NCBI RefSeq assembly: GCF_009192765.1
Contig: NZ_VOHQ01000001.1
Coordinates: 771,269 to 835,268, forward strand
From: Agriterribacter humi
GTDB taxonomy: Bacteria; Bacteroidota; Bacteroidia; Chitinophagales; Chitinophagaceae
Reading direction: 5' to 3'
DNA: 64,000 nucleotides
Positions 18,300 through 27,372 of the stretch are shown piece after piece. A program made the position numbers and the translations under genes. The notes beneath the pieces were generated by a model. The model was not told where the DNA came from, made no database searches, and saw only the letters and a program-made list of their open reading frames with translations. Position 1 is the stretch's first letter. Every line of letters starts with the position of its first letter.

Positions 18300-18680
18300 T
18301 CAGCTTTCTTCTCCCCCAAGCAATTCTCTTTCCACCTCTTCCATTTGCACAATATCCCATGCTTCACTTTCGGTGGGGGTAACATTAAGCAGATCAAGCA
18401 GATCAAGCTTTTTGAGCGTATCTTTTACGGATGGCTGGATTTCACATAATACAAATGAACGGTTGGCCGCGTAGGCTTTCTGTTGCTCTTCTACAAGAAA
18501 TTGCGCAACCGTTTGCTCAAGGCTCTGAACAGTTTTCAAATTCAGAATGATATGTTTAACATCATTTTGTGTAACTTCAGTAAACAATTCACGTAGTTTA
18601 TCTGTCATATTAGCAGAGAATTGAGATTCATTAAGCGATATGACATGAAATTTTTCCTTGGTATCTATTTTGAAGTTCAT
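18300..18680 (-). CDS. STAS-domain protein, atypical phosphorylation site
   Basis: 126 residues spanning one STAS domain, the fold of anti-sigma factor antagonists. Strands and helices fit: FHVISLNESQFSANMTDKLRELF, HIILNLKTVQSLEQTVAQFLVEEQ, RSFVLCEIQPSVKDTLKKLDLLDLL. In partner-switching antagonists the loop after the central strand reads DSSG with the phosphorylated Ser; here the aligned loop reads EQTV, so phosphorylation by a typical anti-sigma kinase is doubtful, though Thr could serve. No kinase or sigma factor gene is adjacent. It is transcribed away from clpC across 235 bp that contain no other gene. Confidence 0.75.
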   Translation of the reverse strand: MNFKIDTKEKFHVISLNESQFSANMTDKLRELFTEVTQNDVKHIILNLKTVQSLEQTVAQFLVEEQQKAYAANRSFVLCEIQPSVKDTLKKLDLLDLLNVTPTESEAWDIVQMEEVERELLGGEES

Positions 18681-18915
18681 TCTTGAGTTCTTTTGATAGA
18701 TTGATTTTTACAGGTAAAGTTTACCGCTTTTCATTGCTTTATCTGAATAAGTAAAAGTGTGTTTTATCTTTTGCATAATTCCAGTAATGGAAGACAATAA
18801 ATATGCTGTAACGCTCACTAACACAATAATACACACACCTGCAATGTTCTATTAATCATAAGAAGTCAAAATTATTAGTTATTATTGTATCGATCACTAT
18901 TTAAATTCTATTTAC

Positions 18916-21447
18916 ATGGATAATAATTTTTCTACCCAGGTAAAAGAAATTATCTCATTCAGCAGGGAAGAAGCACTGAGGTTGGGAAATGATTTCATTG
19001 GAACAGAGCATCTGTTGCTGGGACTGATCAGGGAAGGGGAAAATATGGCGGTGAAGATACTGAAGAATCTTAACGTTGACCTCTATGAACTGCGTAAAGA
19101 AGTGGAGTTGGCAGTAAAAGATAAAACGGGAAAAAACATTGCCAATATCAACAGTTTACCCCTCACCAAACAAGCCGAGAAAGTAATACGGGTTACCGTA
19201 CTGGAAGCAAAAGCGCTTAAAAGCCCTACCGTAGAAACGGAACACCTGATGCTTTCTATTTTGAAAAACAAAGAAAATATTGCTACACAAATTTTAAATC
19301 AGTTTGACGTGGACTACGACCTTTTCAGAAATGAGCTGGGCATGGTCAAAAGCAATGATGTGCGCAGCGAATATACCGATGATGCTGATGACGATTTTGA
19401 TGATGAAAAGAAAAGTTATCAGCAAAAGTCGAAGGCTCAGGCAGCAAATACCAAAAGTAAAACGCCTGTTTTGGATAATTTCGGACGTGATATTACGCGG
19501 CTTGCCGAAATGGGCACTTTAGATCCCATTGTTGGCCGTGAAGAAGAAATTGAGAGAGTATCGCAGATACTATCGCGCCGCAAAAAAAATAATCCTATTC
19601 TCATTGGCGAGCCCGGTGTTGGTAAAACAGCTATCGTGGAAGGACTGGCTTTGCGCATTGTGCAAAGAAAAGTTTCCAGGGTATTGTTTGATAAACGGGT
19701 GGTATCGCTTGATCTTGCTGCGTTGGTAGCAGGCACCAAATACCGTGGCCAGTTTGAAGAAAGGATGAAAGCCATTATGAATGAACTGGAGAAGAACAGG
19801 GATGTTATTCTTTTCATTGATGAAATTCATACGATCGTTGGAGCGGGCGGAGCCAGTGGTTCCTTAGATGCTTCCAACATATTTAAACCGGCGCTTGCCC
19901 GTGGCGAGCTGCAGTGTATTGGCGCCTCAACGCTGGATGAATACCGCATGTATATTGAAAAAGACGGTGCTTTGGACCGCCGGTTTCAGAAAGTACTGGT
20001 AGATCCGCCAAGCGTAGAAGAAACCATACAGATATTGCAGAACATTAAATCTAAATACGAAGATTTTCATAATGTAACTTATGCGGATGACGCCATTGAC
20101 GCATGTGTAAAACTAAGCGACCGTTATGTTACCGACAGGTTACTGCCCGACAAGGCCATTGACGTGATGGATGAAGTAGGTGCAAGGGTACACCTGAAGA
20201 ATATTAATGTGCCTAACGAAATTGTGGAATTGGAAAAGAAGATAGAAGACATTAAACAGGAAAAAAACAAAGTAGTAAAAAGCCAGCGTTTTGAAGAGGC
20301 GGCATCACTGCGCGACAATGAAAAAAGGCTGCAGGAAGATCTTGAAAAGGCAAAAGCGCATTGGGAAGAAGAAAGCAAGCATAAACGTTACCCGATAGAT
20401 GAAGAAGCCATAGCCGAAGTGGTGAGCATGATGACAGGTATTCCTGTAAAAAGAATGGTGCAGGCCGAAACAGATAAACTGCGGCGCATGGCAGAAGACC
20501 TGGCAGGTGCAGTTGTGGGACAGGAAGAGGCTATTCAAAAAATAGTAAAAGCCATACAGCGTAACCGCGTGGGCTTAAAAGACCCCAAGAAACCTATAGG
20601 CACTTTTATTTTTCTTGGCCCCACGGGTGTTGGTAAAACAGAGCTTGCCCGGGCATTGGCGAGATACATGTTCGATTCGGACGATGCGTTGATTCGTATT
20701 GATATGAGTGAATACATGGAGAAATTTACAGTAAGCCGTTTGATAGGAGCGCCTCCCGGATACGTAGGGTATGAAGAAGGCGGACAGCTAACGGAAAAAG
20801 TGCGCCGCAAGCCTTATTCAGTAGTATTACTGGATGAAATTGAAAAAGCGCATCCTGACATTTATAATATTTTATTGCAGGTACTGGACGATGGGCAGTT
20901 AACAGACGGCTTAGGCAGAAAAGTAGACTTTAAAAACTCATTGATCATCATGACTTCCAATATTGGTGTACGCCAGTTGAAGGATTTCGGCGAAGGAGTG
21001 GGTTTTGCAACAGCAGCACGGCAACTAACCTCAGATGAGAATAATAAAGCCGTTATTGAAAAAGCGCTGAAGCGTACTTTCAGTCCTGAGTTTTTGAACA
21101 GGATAGACGACGTAATGATCTTTAATTCGCTCACCCAGGAACATATCTTCCAGATCATTGACATATTAATGAAGGGCGTTATGAAACGTTTGAGCACGCT
21201 TGGATTTTCACTGGAACTTACCTTGGATGCCAAAAATTTCATCGCGGAAAAAGGATATGATCAGCAATTTGGCGCCCGTCCATTGCATAGGGCCATCCAA
21301 AAGTACCTTGAAGATCCTTTGGCGGAAGAAATACTGAACACGCATGTAAAAGCTGGTGATATACTGATCGCTGATCTTGATAAGGAAAAATCGTTACTGA
21401 AATTTACCTTAAAGGAAGAAAGCAAAAAGGAAAAATCAGAAGCTTAA
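18916..21447 (+). CDS. clpC: ATP-dependent Clp protease ATP-binding subunit ClpC
   Basis: Hsp100 unfoldase feeding substrates to ClpP. 843 residues. The N-terminal double Clp-N repeat spans about 5-145 ([22 protein letters not shown] and its second copy). After an acidic linker ([11 protein letters not shown]), AAA domain 1 has Walker [14 protein letters not shown] and Walker [16 protein letters not shown]/middle domain at about 420-465 ([15 protein letters not shown]) marks it as ClpC rather than ClpA or ClpB. AAA domain 2 has Walker [16 protein letters not shown] and [17 protein letters not shown]. The C-terminal D2-small domain is present ([13 protein letters not shown]). The gene is followed by a strong intrinsic terminator. 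No clpP or mcsAB is in the window. Confidence 0.95.
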   Translation: MDNNFSTQVKEIISFSREEALRLGNDFIGTEHLLLGLIREGENMAVKILKNLNVDLYELRKEVELAVKDKTGKNIANINSLPLTKQAEKVIRVTVLEAKALKSPTVETEHLMLSILKNKENIATQILNQFDVDYDLFRNELGMVKSNDVRSEYTDDADDDFDDEKKSYQQKSKAQAANTKSKTPVLDNFGRDITRLAEMGTLDPIVGREEEIERVSQILSRRKKNNPILIGEPGVGKTAIVEGLALRIVQRKVSRVLFDKRVVSLDLAALVAGTKYRGQFEERMKAIMNELEKNRDVILFIDEIHTIVGAGGASGSLDASNIFKPALARGELQCIGASTLDEYRMYIEKDGALDRRFQKVLVDPPSVEETIQILQNIKSKYEDFHNVTYADDAIDACVKLSDRYVTDRLLPDKAIDVMDEVGARVHLKNINVPNEIVELEKKIEDIKQEKNKVVKSQRFEEAASLRDNEKRLQEDLEKAKAHWEEESKHKRYPIDEEAIAEVVSMMTGIPVKRMVQAETDKLRRMAEDLAGAVVGQEEAIQKIVKAIQRNRVGLKDPKKPIGTFIFLGPTGVGKTELARALARYMFDSDDALIRIDMSEYMEKFTVSRLIGAPPGYVGYEEGGQLTEKVRRKPYSVVLLDEIEKAHPDIYNILLQVLDDGQLTDGLGRKVDFKNSLIIMTSNIGVRQLKDFGEGVGFATAARQLTSDENNKAVIEKALKRTFSPEFLNRIDDVMIFNSLTQEHIFQIIDILMKGVMKRLSTLGFSLELTLDAKNFIAEKGYDQQFGARPLHRAIQKYLEDPLAEEILNTHVKAGDILIADLDKEKSLLKFTLKEESKKEKSEA

Positions 21448-21469
21448 TACATCATTGATAATAAGCACA

Positions 21470-21501
21470 ATGCCGGCCTTTTACAGGCTGGCATTTTTTT
21501 T
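21470..21501 (+). terminator. intrinsic terminator of clpC
   Basis: ATGCCGGCCT and AGGCTGGCAT form a 10-bp stem (one G-T wobble) with a 5-nt loop, followed by a run of eight T from 21494. It lies 22 nt after the clpC stop. Confidence 0.9.
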
Positions 21502-21571
21502 GCCTCAATGAAAAATTTCTTCTTCTGTTCTTCTTTTTCGTACAGTATATATAATTTGCACTGCATTGGGC

Positions 21572-22246
21572 ATGAAAAAAATTATTATTACCATAGATGG
21601 CTGGTCTTCCTGCGGCAAAAGCACTTTAGCCAAACAACTGGCAATGGCACTGCAGTATGTATATATAGACAGCGGCGCCATGTATCGGGCCATTACCTTA
21701 TACTTTCTGCGGAATATGGTAGACTGGACAAAAGAAAAGCAGGTTCATGAAGCACTGAAAAACATCGAGCTGGATTTCCGGCCAAATGAAAAAAGCATGG
21801 AAACTGAAATTTATCTTAACGGCGAAAATGTGGAATACGTTATTCGTGATTTGATCATAGCAGAAAAAGTGAGTGATGTAGCAACCATAAAAGCGGTAAG
21901 AACATTTGCAGTAATACAGCAAAGAAAAATGGGGGAGAAAAAAGGAATAGTGATGGATGGAAGAGATATCGGTACTGTTGTTTTTCCAAAAGCAGAATTG
22001 AAGATCTTTATGACCGCAGACAATGCAGTAAGAGTAGAGCGAAGGTTCCGGGAACTGTATAGCAAGAATCCCAACATTACTATAGAAGAAGTAAAAAACA
22101 ACCTGGAGATGCGGGATTATATTGATTCTCACCGGGAGGTAAGTCCCTTAAAAAAAGCTGAAGACGCAGTGGTACTCGATAATTCCAATATCACCCCTGA
22201 ACAACAATTACAGATAGCGCTTGACCTTGTAAAGCAAAAATTATAA
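21572..22246 (+). CDS. cmk: cytidylate kinase
   Basis: Phosphorylates CMP and dCMP to the diphosphates with ATP. 224 residues from ATG 21572; an in-frame TTG six bases upstream is less likely. The P-loop is DGWSSCGKSTLAKQLA (about 9-24), followed by YIDSGAMYRAIT, the CMP-binding stretch, and VMDGRDIGTVVFP (about 126). The Cys within the P-loop is unusual but the GKST core is intact. A TAATTTGC sequence about 20 nt upstream resembles the -7 element. The next gene starts 11 nt after the stop, so the two are probably co-transcribed. Confidence 0.94.
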   Translation: MKKIIITIDGWSSCGKSTLAKQLAMALQYVYIDSGAMYRAITLYFLRNMVDWTKEKQVHEALKNIELDFRPNEKSMETEIYLNGENVEYVIRDLIIAEKVSDVATIKAVRTFAVIQQRKMGEKKGIVMDGRDIGTVVFPKAELKIFMTADNAVRVERRFRELYSKNPNITIEEVKNNLEMRDYIDSHREVSPLKKAEDAVVLDNSNITPEQQLQIALDLVKQKL

Positions 22247-22257
22247 ACCAATACCTC

Positions 22258-23334
22258 ATGCCCTCAAAAAGAATACGTGCCGGGTTAGTTGGATTCGGCA
22301 TTTCCGCCAAAGTATTTCACCTTCCCTTTATTAATGCCCTAACCGACAAATATGAGTTGGTAAGCATACTTCAAAGAAAAGGCAATGAAGCCCGGGAAAA
22401 ATATCCTTCCGTTAAAATAGCAAGAGATATAGACGAGCTGGTGGCTGATCCTGAAATTGATTTGATTGTAGTTACTACACCTAACGATACCCATTTCCCT
22501 TATGCTAAAAAAGCTTTGGAAGCAGGTAAGCATGTAGTGCTGGAAAAACCATTTACCAATACTACCGAAGAAGCAGGGCAACTGGTAAATATAGCTGCAC
22601 ATTCAGGAAAAGTGCTGAGCGTATATCAAAACCGCAGATATGTGAGTGACTTTCGCACCATGAAGGAAATTTTAGATAAAAAACTACTGGGGGAAATACA
22701 TGAATTTGAAGCGCATTACGATCGCTACCGTATGGAAGCGCGTCCAACAGCATGGAGGGAAGCGCCAATGCCCGGCAGTGGTATTTTATATGACCTGGGA
22801 GCACATATAATAGACCAGGCTTTATATTTCTTTGGTATGCCCGCTTCTATTACAGCAGACATAAGAATGCAACGGCCCCATGCAAAAGTGGATGATTATT
22901 TTAACTTATGGCTGGATTATGACTTTACAAAAGTAATCCTTCATGCAGGCATGCTGGTAAGGGAACCCGGGCCGCGATATATGATACAAGGTACGCTCGG
23001 ATCATTTATTAAATACGGAGAAGATCCGCAGGAAGCCAGACTCAGAGCAGGTGAATCGCCTGTTGGTGAAGATTGGGGAATGGAACCTGAAGAAATATTT
23101 GGCCTCATTCATACCGAAAAAGAGGGCAAAATAATTAAAGAAAAATATCCCTCGCACAAAGGTAGCTATGCGGATTATTATCATGAACTATATGAAAGTA
23201 TAGTGAACGGACGCCCGGTGAAAGAAAAACCGGAACATGGATATAATATCATCCGCATTATTGAACTGGCCATACAGAGCAATCAGGAAAAAAGGACAAT
23301 TAACTGTACCGGGCTGATGGATGTAGAATATTGA
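22258..23334 (+). CDS. Gfo/Idh/MocA-family oxidoreductase
   Basis: NAD(P)-dependent oxidoreductase of 358 residues, probably acting on a sugar or cyclitol. The N-terminal Rossmann domain starts VGFGISAKVFHLPFI (about 11-25); the catalytic EKP motif is in HVVLEKPFTNTTEEA (about 91-105). The C-terminal alpha/beta domain holds SGILYDLGAHIIDQALYFFG (about 173-192), with the His used in catalysis in this family. The spelling is close to the YdgJ/YvaA-like subgroup, for which scyllo-inositol dehydrogenase activity has been reported; the substrate here is not determined. Downstream of cmk by 11 nt. 343 bp without a gene follow. Confidence 0.88.
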   Translation: MPSKRIRAGLVGFGISAKVFHLPFINALTDKYELVSILQRKGNEAREKYPSVKIARDIDELVADPEIDLIVVTTPNDTHFPYAKKALEAGKHVVLEKPFTNTTEEAGQLVNIAAHSGKVLSVYQNRRYVSDFRTMKEILDKKLLGEIHEFEAHYDRYRMEARPTAWREAPMPGSGILYDLGAHIIDQALYFFGMPASITADIRMQRPHAKVDDYFNLWLDYDFTKVILHAGMLVREPGPRYMIQGTLGSFIKYGEDPQEARLRAGESPVGEDWGMEPEEIFGLIHTEKEGKIIKEKYPSHKGSYADYYHELYESIVNGRPVKEKPEHGYNIIRIIELAIQSNQEKRTINCTGLMDVEY

Positions 23335-23581
23335 AAAAAGAACCAAAATACAAATGCCAAATCACAAATAAAGCACGAATATTCAATTTCGAAATTCGAA
23401 GTGAATACGGATAGTTTACCGCATTGTAATCCTCTTTTTTTAATAAAAACGGAAAATCCAAAAGAGGCTGTGAGCTGTCAGTTTTGAGCTATGGACAAGG
23501 AGTATTCATCCTATGATTCGTTGTTGCCATTTTTTAATAGTCAACACTGACACTTCATCCATTTCCACACCAGCCTACTGC

Positions 23582-23615
23582 GCGGTCTGACGCTCCTTCG
23601 TTGCGTACCGACCGC
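23582..23615. repeat. imperfect GC-rich inverted repeat
   Basis: GCGGTCTGACGC, a 9-nt spacer, then GCGTACCGACCGC: the arms pair with one bulge or mismatch. No T-tract follows on either strand, so it is not an obvious terminator. Confidence 0.5.
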
Positions 23616-23655
23616 CACATTTCCACCGGTCTATTCAGTCGGGCAGGCATTTCCA

Positions 23656-23675
23656 CATTTTCAAATTTTCAAATT
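23656..23675 (+). repeat. third copy of the TTTTCAAA 20-mer
   Basis: CATTTTCAAATTTTCAAATT, identical to 12449-12468. It lies 2 nt beyond the stop codon of the minus-strand LuxE-like gene, so read on that gene's strand the repeat follows a stop codon directly, as it does after sdhA. No four-helix-bundle gene is present here. Confidence 0.8.
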
Positions 23676-23677
23676 AC

Positions 23678-24685
23678 TCATACCGCCATCAAACTGCATC
23701 CTCTTATATCACTGTTATCTACTCGGCCCAATATTTCAAAGCTGCCGTCCGGATAAAGCCTGCCTGCATCTTCAGTAGCAATAAAAGAGCATGAATAAAT
23801 ATTGGCAAGGTCAATAATATTTACTACGCCGCTTTTACTATTATTAAGCGGGCTTATTATTTCTAAAGGATCATCTTCATTCCGAAGCAGTATTTTCATC
23901 CATTTGGGGCAATGAAATATGCCGTCTTTTTTTGAATAGGCCTGCGACAATAGTTCGGTCATTCCATACTCCGAATGGATATACGGCAACTGAAAAGCTT
24001 CTTTTAAAAAAGCATGCACTTCCTGCCGGGTCATTTCTGTTTTGCGGCCTTTCATACCACCGGTTTCCATTACAATAGTATGCTTCAAAGGAATGGGATA
24101 TTCTTCCGCAAAATCGAGCAGGGCAAATGTTACACCGACCAGCAGGGTCTTTTGCTCATCTCTTTCAAGCTCTTGTAAAATACCTGCTAACTGATCATAT
24201 TCATTTAAATAAAAGCCACTTTTATTATGTTTGCTTTGCCTGATCAGTTCATCCACCATCATAACCAGCGATGAATGACGGCGCTCCAGGTAGGAAGGCA
24301 ATAAACCAATAATACAATAACTTTCCGGATCACCATAAAACTGCTCAAACCCTTTTAAAAAACTTTGTGTGTATAAAGAAACATCTTTTACATAATGCTT
24401 GCTATTGACGGTTTGGGTAGTTCCGCTGCTTTCAAAAATCACCTGGGGCTCAAATGAGGTGGATTGAATATGATGGGTTTTAAAGAAATTTACCGGCAAA
24501 AAAGGAATTTGTTCCAGTGTTTTTACGTGTTCTGCGTCCACCCTTAATGCATCAGCAAATTGCCGGTAAATGCTGTTGTTTTCATGCTGGAACCGAAATA
24601 TTTCAATAGCCAGACTGTTAAAGCCAGAAATGTTAAAATCAAATATTCGTGTGGCTATGTCGTTATATGTTGAGCGTTTATTCAA
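23678..24685 (-). CDS. LuxE-like acyl-protein synthetase domain protein
   Basis: 335 residues of the LuxE / acyl-protein synthetase branch of the adenylate-forming (ANL) superfamily, which activates carboxylic acids as acyl-adenylates. Visible marks: PFLPVNFFKTH (about 62), the phosphate-binding loop ESSGTTQ (about 86), HTIVMETGGMKGRK (about 203), SEYGMTELLSQAY (about 239) and the hinge-like EDAGRLYPDGSFEILGRVDNSDIRG near the C-terminus. LuxE proper works with LuxC and LuxD in aldehyde synthesis; neither is nearby, so the substrate is unknown. Convergent with the upstream region; divergent from the lipoprotein gene at 24723, 37 bp away. Confidence 0.8.
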   Translation of the reverse strand: MNKRSTYNDIATRIFDFNISGFNSLAIEIFRFQHENNSIYRQFADALRVDAEHVKTLEQIPFLPVNFFKTHHIQSTSFEPQVIFESSGTTQTVNSKHYVKDVSLYTQSFLKGFEQFYGDPESYCIIGLLPSYLERRHSSLVMMVDELIRQSKHNKSGFYLNEYDQLAGILQELERDEQKTLLVGVTFALLDFAEEYPIPLKHTIVMETGGMKGRKTEMTRQEVHAFLKEAFQLPYIHSEYGMTELLSQAYSKKDGIFHCPKWMKILLRNEDDPLEIISPLNNSKSGVVNIIDLANIYSCSFIATEDAGRLYPDGSFEILGRVDNSDIRGCSLMAV

Positions 24686-24703
24686 AGGGAATATTTACAT
24701 TTG
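24670..24703 (+). promoter_or_regulatory. promoter of the lipoprotein gene
   Basis: TTG at 24670-24672, 23 nt, then TACATTTG at 24696-24703, an exact -7 match. Initiation near 24711 leaves a leader of about 12 nt before ATG 24723. It overlaps the 5' end of the divergent LuxE-like gene. Confidence 0.5.
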
Positions 24704-24722
24704 TTTTAATGAATTCATTAAT

Positions 24723-25193
24723 ATGAAAATAAGGCTTACAATACTCTTTTTAATATTTATTACTGCTTCGTGCAGCAAAGATAAGTTTAGCGAGAAACCG
24801 AGCCTTACGCTAAAGGAAGTGAGTGGTAATTATATTCCTTTGGGTGATTATGCAGTTCAGTTTACCATTGAGTATACTGATGCAGAAGGTGATATAGCCG
24901 GTGTGCCATTGTTTTTAGAAAAAATATCCTCCTCCTCTCCCTGTGCTGATGGCAACAGGGTACCCAGCTATTTAGACAGTCTTAGTTTTACCATACCGGC
25001 TGATGTACCACCGACAAACAACCAAAAAGGAGAAATTATAATAACTATACAGGATCAGTATCTTGCACGTATTGCCTGTAGTCCTGCCGATACCACTGAA
25101 CAGGCTATCTACAAATTTTGGTTTAAAGATAAAGCCGGCAATGTGAGCGATACCATAACTGCACCTCCCATCACTATTGAAAAATCGTTTTGA
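24723..25193 (+). CDS. lipoprotein of unknown function
   Basis: 156 residues. The N-terminus is a lipoprotein signal peptide (MKIRLTILFLIFITASC; lipid-modified Cys17) followed by SKDK. The mature part is rich in beta-strand patterns (YAVQFTIEYTDAEGDIAG, GEIIITIQDQYLARI) and ends with FWFKDKAGNVSDTITAPPI, reminiscent of an immunoglobulin-like fold. The start at 24723 is chosen for the signal peptide and the promoter just upstream, although the frame is open further back. Its TGA overlaps the TTG that begins the next gene, implying translational coupling. Confidence 0.75.
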   Translation: MKIRLTILFLIFITASCSKDKFSEKPSLTLKEVSGNYIPLGDYAVQFTIEYTDAEGDIAGVPLFLEKISSSSPCADGNRVPSYLDSLSFTIPADVPPTNNQKGEIIITIQDQYLARIACSPADTTEQAIYKFWFKDKAGNVSDTITAPPITIEKSF

Positions 25194-26047
25194 GTTCAAA
25201 AAAAGGAATAGGGGTTTCAGTATTTGATCTTTTCATCAATACGAACGTATATATATCGCTTTGTGCTGTACTCATGGTCACACAAACGAATCATTTTTTT
25301 GAACTTCAATATAATACCCGCACATTTTACCTGTTTGTATTTTGCGCCACCTTATGCAGTTATAACTTTCACTGGTATCTCACCCCTTTTGTGGCTTCTG
25401 CTTCTCCACGCATCGCCTGGAATGATACCCACCGCCGTTTGTTATTGAGCATTTATATTGTTATGCTCATCGCTTCTGCAATTCTTGCCCTGCAATTAAT
25501 TGAACACTGGCTGCCACTAAGCATTGGCGTTTTGGCCACTTTTTTATATAGCGCCCCTAAAATTCCACATAAATATTTTTCGCTCCTTTCCAAAATAGCA
25601 GTTGGCAAAACGCTCTTTCTCACCTTTGTGTGGATGTATGTTACAACGGCATTACCAATATTAATAGCCGATACGCCCTGGACAACGGCACAGACTCTTT
25701 TTTGTATCAGCCGTTTCTCTCTGATATATGCTATCTGCATTTTATTCGACTACCGCGACAGAGAGGCAGACCGGGCGCAGGGTGTTAAAAGCATGATCAC
25801 CTGGATGAGCGAAAAAAATATATTACTGATATTCCTGGCGGCACTGGCATTGTTTGTAATCAGCACAATTGCATTATATCAACAATCATTTTCTATTTTT
25901 ACCATTACCCTATTATTAATACCCGGAGGCATTGTGCTGGGCTTATATAATTATGCCCGGAAACATTTTAACGATTACCTGTACTATTTTATACTGGATG
26001 GATTAATGATGTTTTCTTCGCTTTTAACCCTGTTGTTCAGGATTTAA
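25190..26047 (+). CDS. polytopic membrane protein, UbiA-like
   Basis: 285 residues with about eight hydrophobic helices (for example at 20-35, 45-58, 85-105, 108-123, 148-165, 210-232 and 237-255). Between helices lies FDYRDREADRAQG (about 186-198), an Asp-rich motif like the second DxxxD-type loop of UbiA prenyltransferases. The first Asp-rich motif is less clear (WNDTHRR, about 83), so membership is likely but not firm. No ATG is near the start; TTG 25190 overlaps the TGA stop of the upstream lipoprotein gene and fits best. It could act on an isoprenoid or be a non-enzymatic relative. Confidence 0.6.
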   Translation: MSSKKGIGVSVFDLFINTNVYISLCAVLMVTQTNHFFELQYNTRTFYLFVFCATLCSYNFHWYLTPFVASASPRIAWNDTHRRLLLSIYIVMLIASAILALQLIEHWLPLSIGVLATFLYSAPKIPHKYFSLLSKIAVGKTLFLTFVWMYVTTALPILIADTPWTTAQTLFCISRFSLIYAICILFDYRDREADRAQGVKSMITWMSEKNILLIFLAALALFVISTIALYQQSFSIFTITLLLIPGGIVLGLYNYARKHFNDYLYYFILDGLMMFSSLLTLLFRI

Positions 26048-26048
26048 C

Positions 26049-26056
26049 TATTTTTG
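26049..26056 (+). promoter_or_regulatory. -7 promoter element before the M42 peptidase gene
   Basis: TATTTTTG, an exact match to TAnnTTTG, 17 nt before ATG 26074 and directly after the stop of the previous gene. Confidence 0.5.
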
Positions 26057-26073
26057 CGCCAATTCAATTTAAA

Positions 26074-27183
26074 ATGGCAAAAAATACAAAGGCAAAGCAA
26101 AAATCTATAGTAAACAGCAGTTCCCTTCTTTTTCTTAAAAATTACCTTAATAATGCCTCGCCAACCGGCTTTGAAAGCAGCGGGCAGAAATTATGGCTCA
26201 ACTACATCAAACCTTATATTGATAATCATTTTGTTGACCCTTATGGAACGGCAGTGGGTGTAATAAACCCGGATGAGAAATTTAAAGTAGTGATAGAAGC
26301 CCATGCAGATGAAATCAGTTGGTTTGTAAATTATATTACCGGTGACGGACTGATCTACCTGAAACGCAATGGCGGTGTGGATCACCAGATTGCCCCTGGC
26401 AAAAGAGTTATCATTCATGGCAAAAAAGGCCCTGTAAAAGCGGTGTTTGGCTGGCCGGCTATACATACCCGTATGGGTGGAGGTGAGAAAGAAACACAAC
26501 CCAAAGTGGATAATCTCTTTTTGGATTGCGGAGCGAGAAGCAAAAAAGAAGTGGATGCTTTAGGCGTTCACATTGGTTCTGTAGCCACCTATGAAGAGGG
26601 TTTTGATGAACTGGCCTATGATTATTATATTGGCAGGGCTATGGATAACCGCATCGGTGGTTTTATGATTGCCGAAGTGGCCCGCCTGCTGAAAGAAAAT
26701 AAAAAAAAGGTACCTTTCGGTTTATATATTGTAAACGCCGTACAGGAAGAAATAGGATTAAGAGGAGCCGAAATGATAGCCCGCAGAATAAAGCCCGATG
26801 TGGCCATTATTACGGATGTAACTCACGACACCACTACGCCTATGATCAATAAAATGATTGAAGGCGATATAGCTTGCGGAAAAGGCCCATCCCTGGCTTT
26901 TGGCCCCGCTGTTCACAACAAATTATTAGATGTGGTGCAAAAAGTAGCGGAGGATAAAAAAATACCTGTACAGTTACGCACAGTAAGCAGGAGCACAGGC
27001 ACGGATACTGAATCATTTGCCTATGCCAATGATGGCTGCCCCTCGGTACTTATTTCCATACCATTGCGGTATATGCATACTACAGTGGAAATGTTGCACA
27101 AAGAAGATATCGAAAACACCATTAGGCTAATGTATGAAACATTGCTTACGTTAACGCCTAAAACAAAGTTGAGCTACTTTTAA
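26074..27183 (+). CDS. M42-family metallopeptidase
   Basis: 369-residue di-metal aminopeptidase of family M42 (glutamyl aminopeptidase / endoglucanase-M type), which forms large cytosolic tetrahedral particles that trim peptides. Metal ligands and catalytic residues: His77 and Asp79 in EAHADEIS, the Asp in GRAMDNRIGG (about 190), the Glu pair in VQEEIGLRGAE (about 225), DVTHDTT (about 250) and the C-terminal His in RYMHTTVE. SPTGFES near residue 29 is the usual N-terminal signature. The first 15 residues are Lys-rich and not conserved in the family. The following small gene starts 18 nt after its stop. Confidence 0.92.
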   Translation: MAKNTKAKQKSIVNSSSLLFLKNYLNNASPTGFESSGQKLWLNYIKPYIDNHFVDPYGTAVGVINPDEKFKVVIEAHADEISWFVNYITGDGLIYLKRNGGVDHQIAPGKRVIIHGKKGPVKAVFGWPAIHTRMGGGEKETQPKVDNLFLDCGARSKKEVDALGVHIGSVATYEEGFDELAYDYYIGRAMDNRIGGFMIAEVARLLKENKKKVPFGLYIVNAVQEEIGLRGAEMIARRIKPDVAIITDVTHDTTTPMINKMIEGDIACGKGPSLAFGPAVHNKLLDVVQKVAEDKKIPVQLRTVSRSTGTDTESFAYANDGCPSVLISIPLRYMHTTVEMLHKEDIENTIRLMYETLLTLTPKTKLSYF

Positions 27184-27201
27184 AATGCAAAATCTGGAGC
27201 A

Positions 27202-27372
27202 ATGAATATAACAGCATATATTGACCCTGGTAGCGGAAGTTACTTAGTGCAGATGATCATTGCCGGTATACTGGGCATTGCCTTTTATTTTAAAACGATC
27301 TGGGCTACCTTTAAATCCTTCTTCGGGGGTAAGAAAGAAACACCATCCAAAGACGAAGAAAAGAATGGATAA
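27202..27372 (+). CDS. small YIDPGSGS membrane protein
   Basis: A 56-residue protein: N-terminal MNITAYIDPGSGSYLVQ, then one membrane helix (about 18-34, MIIAGILGIAFYF), then a basic and finally charged tail (FGGKKETPSKDEEKNG). The AYIDPGSGS start followed by a single helix is a pattern I know from small proteins found beside methyltransferase and sulfatase-like genes in several phyla, with no assigned function. The end overlaps the start of the methyltransferase gene by 8 nt (ATGGATAA), strong evidence that it is translated and coupled. First gene of a three-gene set. Confidence 0.8.
   Translation: MNITAYIDPGSGSYLVQMIIAGILGIAFYFKTIWATFKSFFGGKKETPSKDEEKNG

Larger units (their letters stand above)
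23335..23677. other. intergenic region with repeats, no gene seen
   Basis: No plausible coding frame. Seen here: three copies of catttccac (about 23561, 23618 and 23649), an imperfect inverted repeat at 23582-23615 (GCGGTCTGACGC against GCGTACCGACCGC, 9-nt loop), and one exact copy of the 20-mer that bounds the four-helix-bundle element at 11999-12476. It looks like the remains of small repeated elements. Confidence 0.5.
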
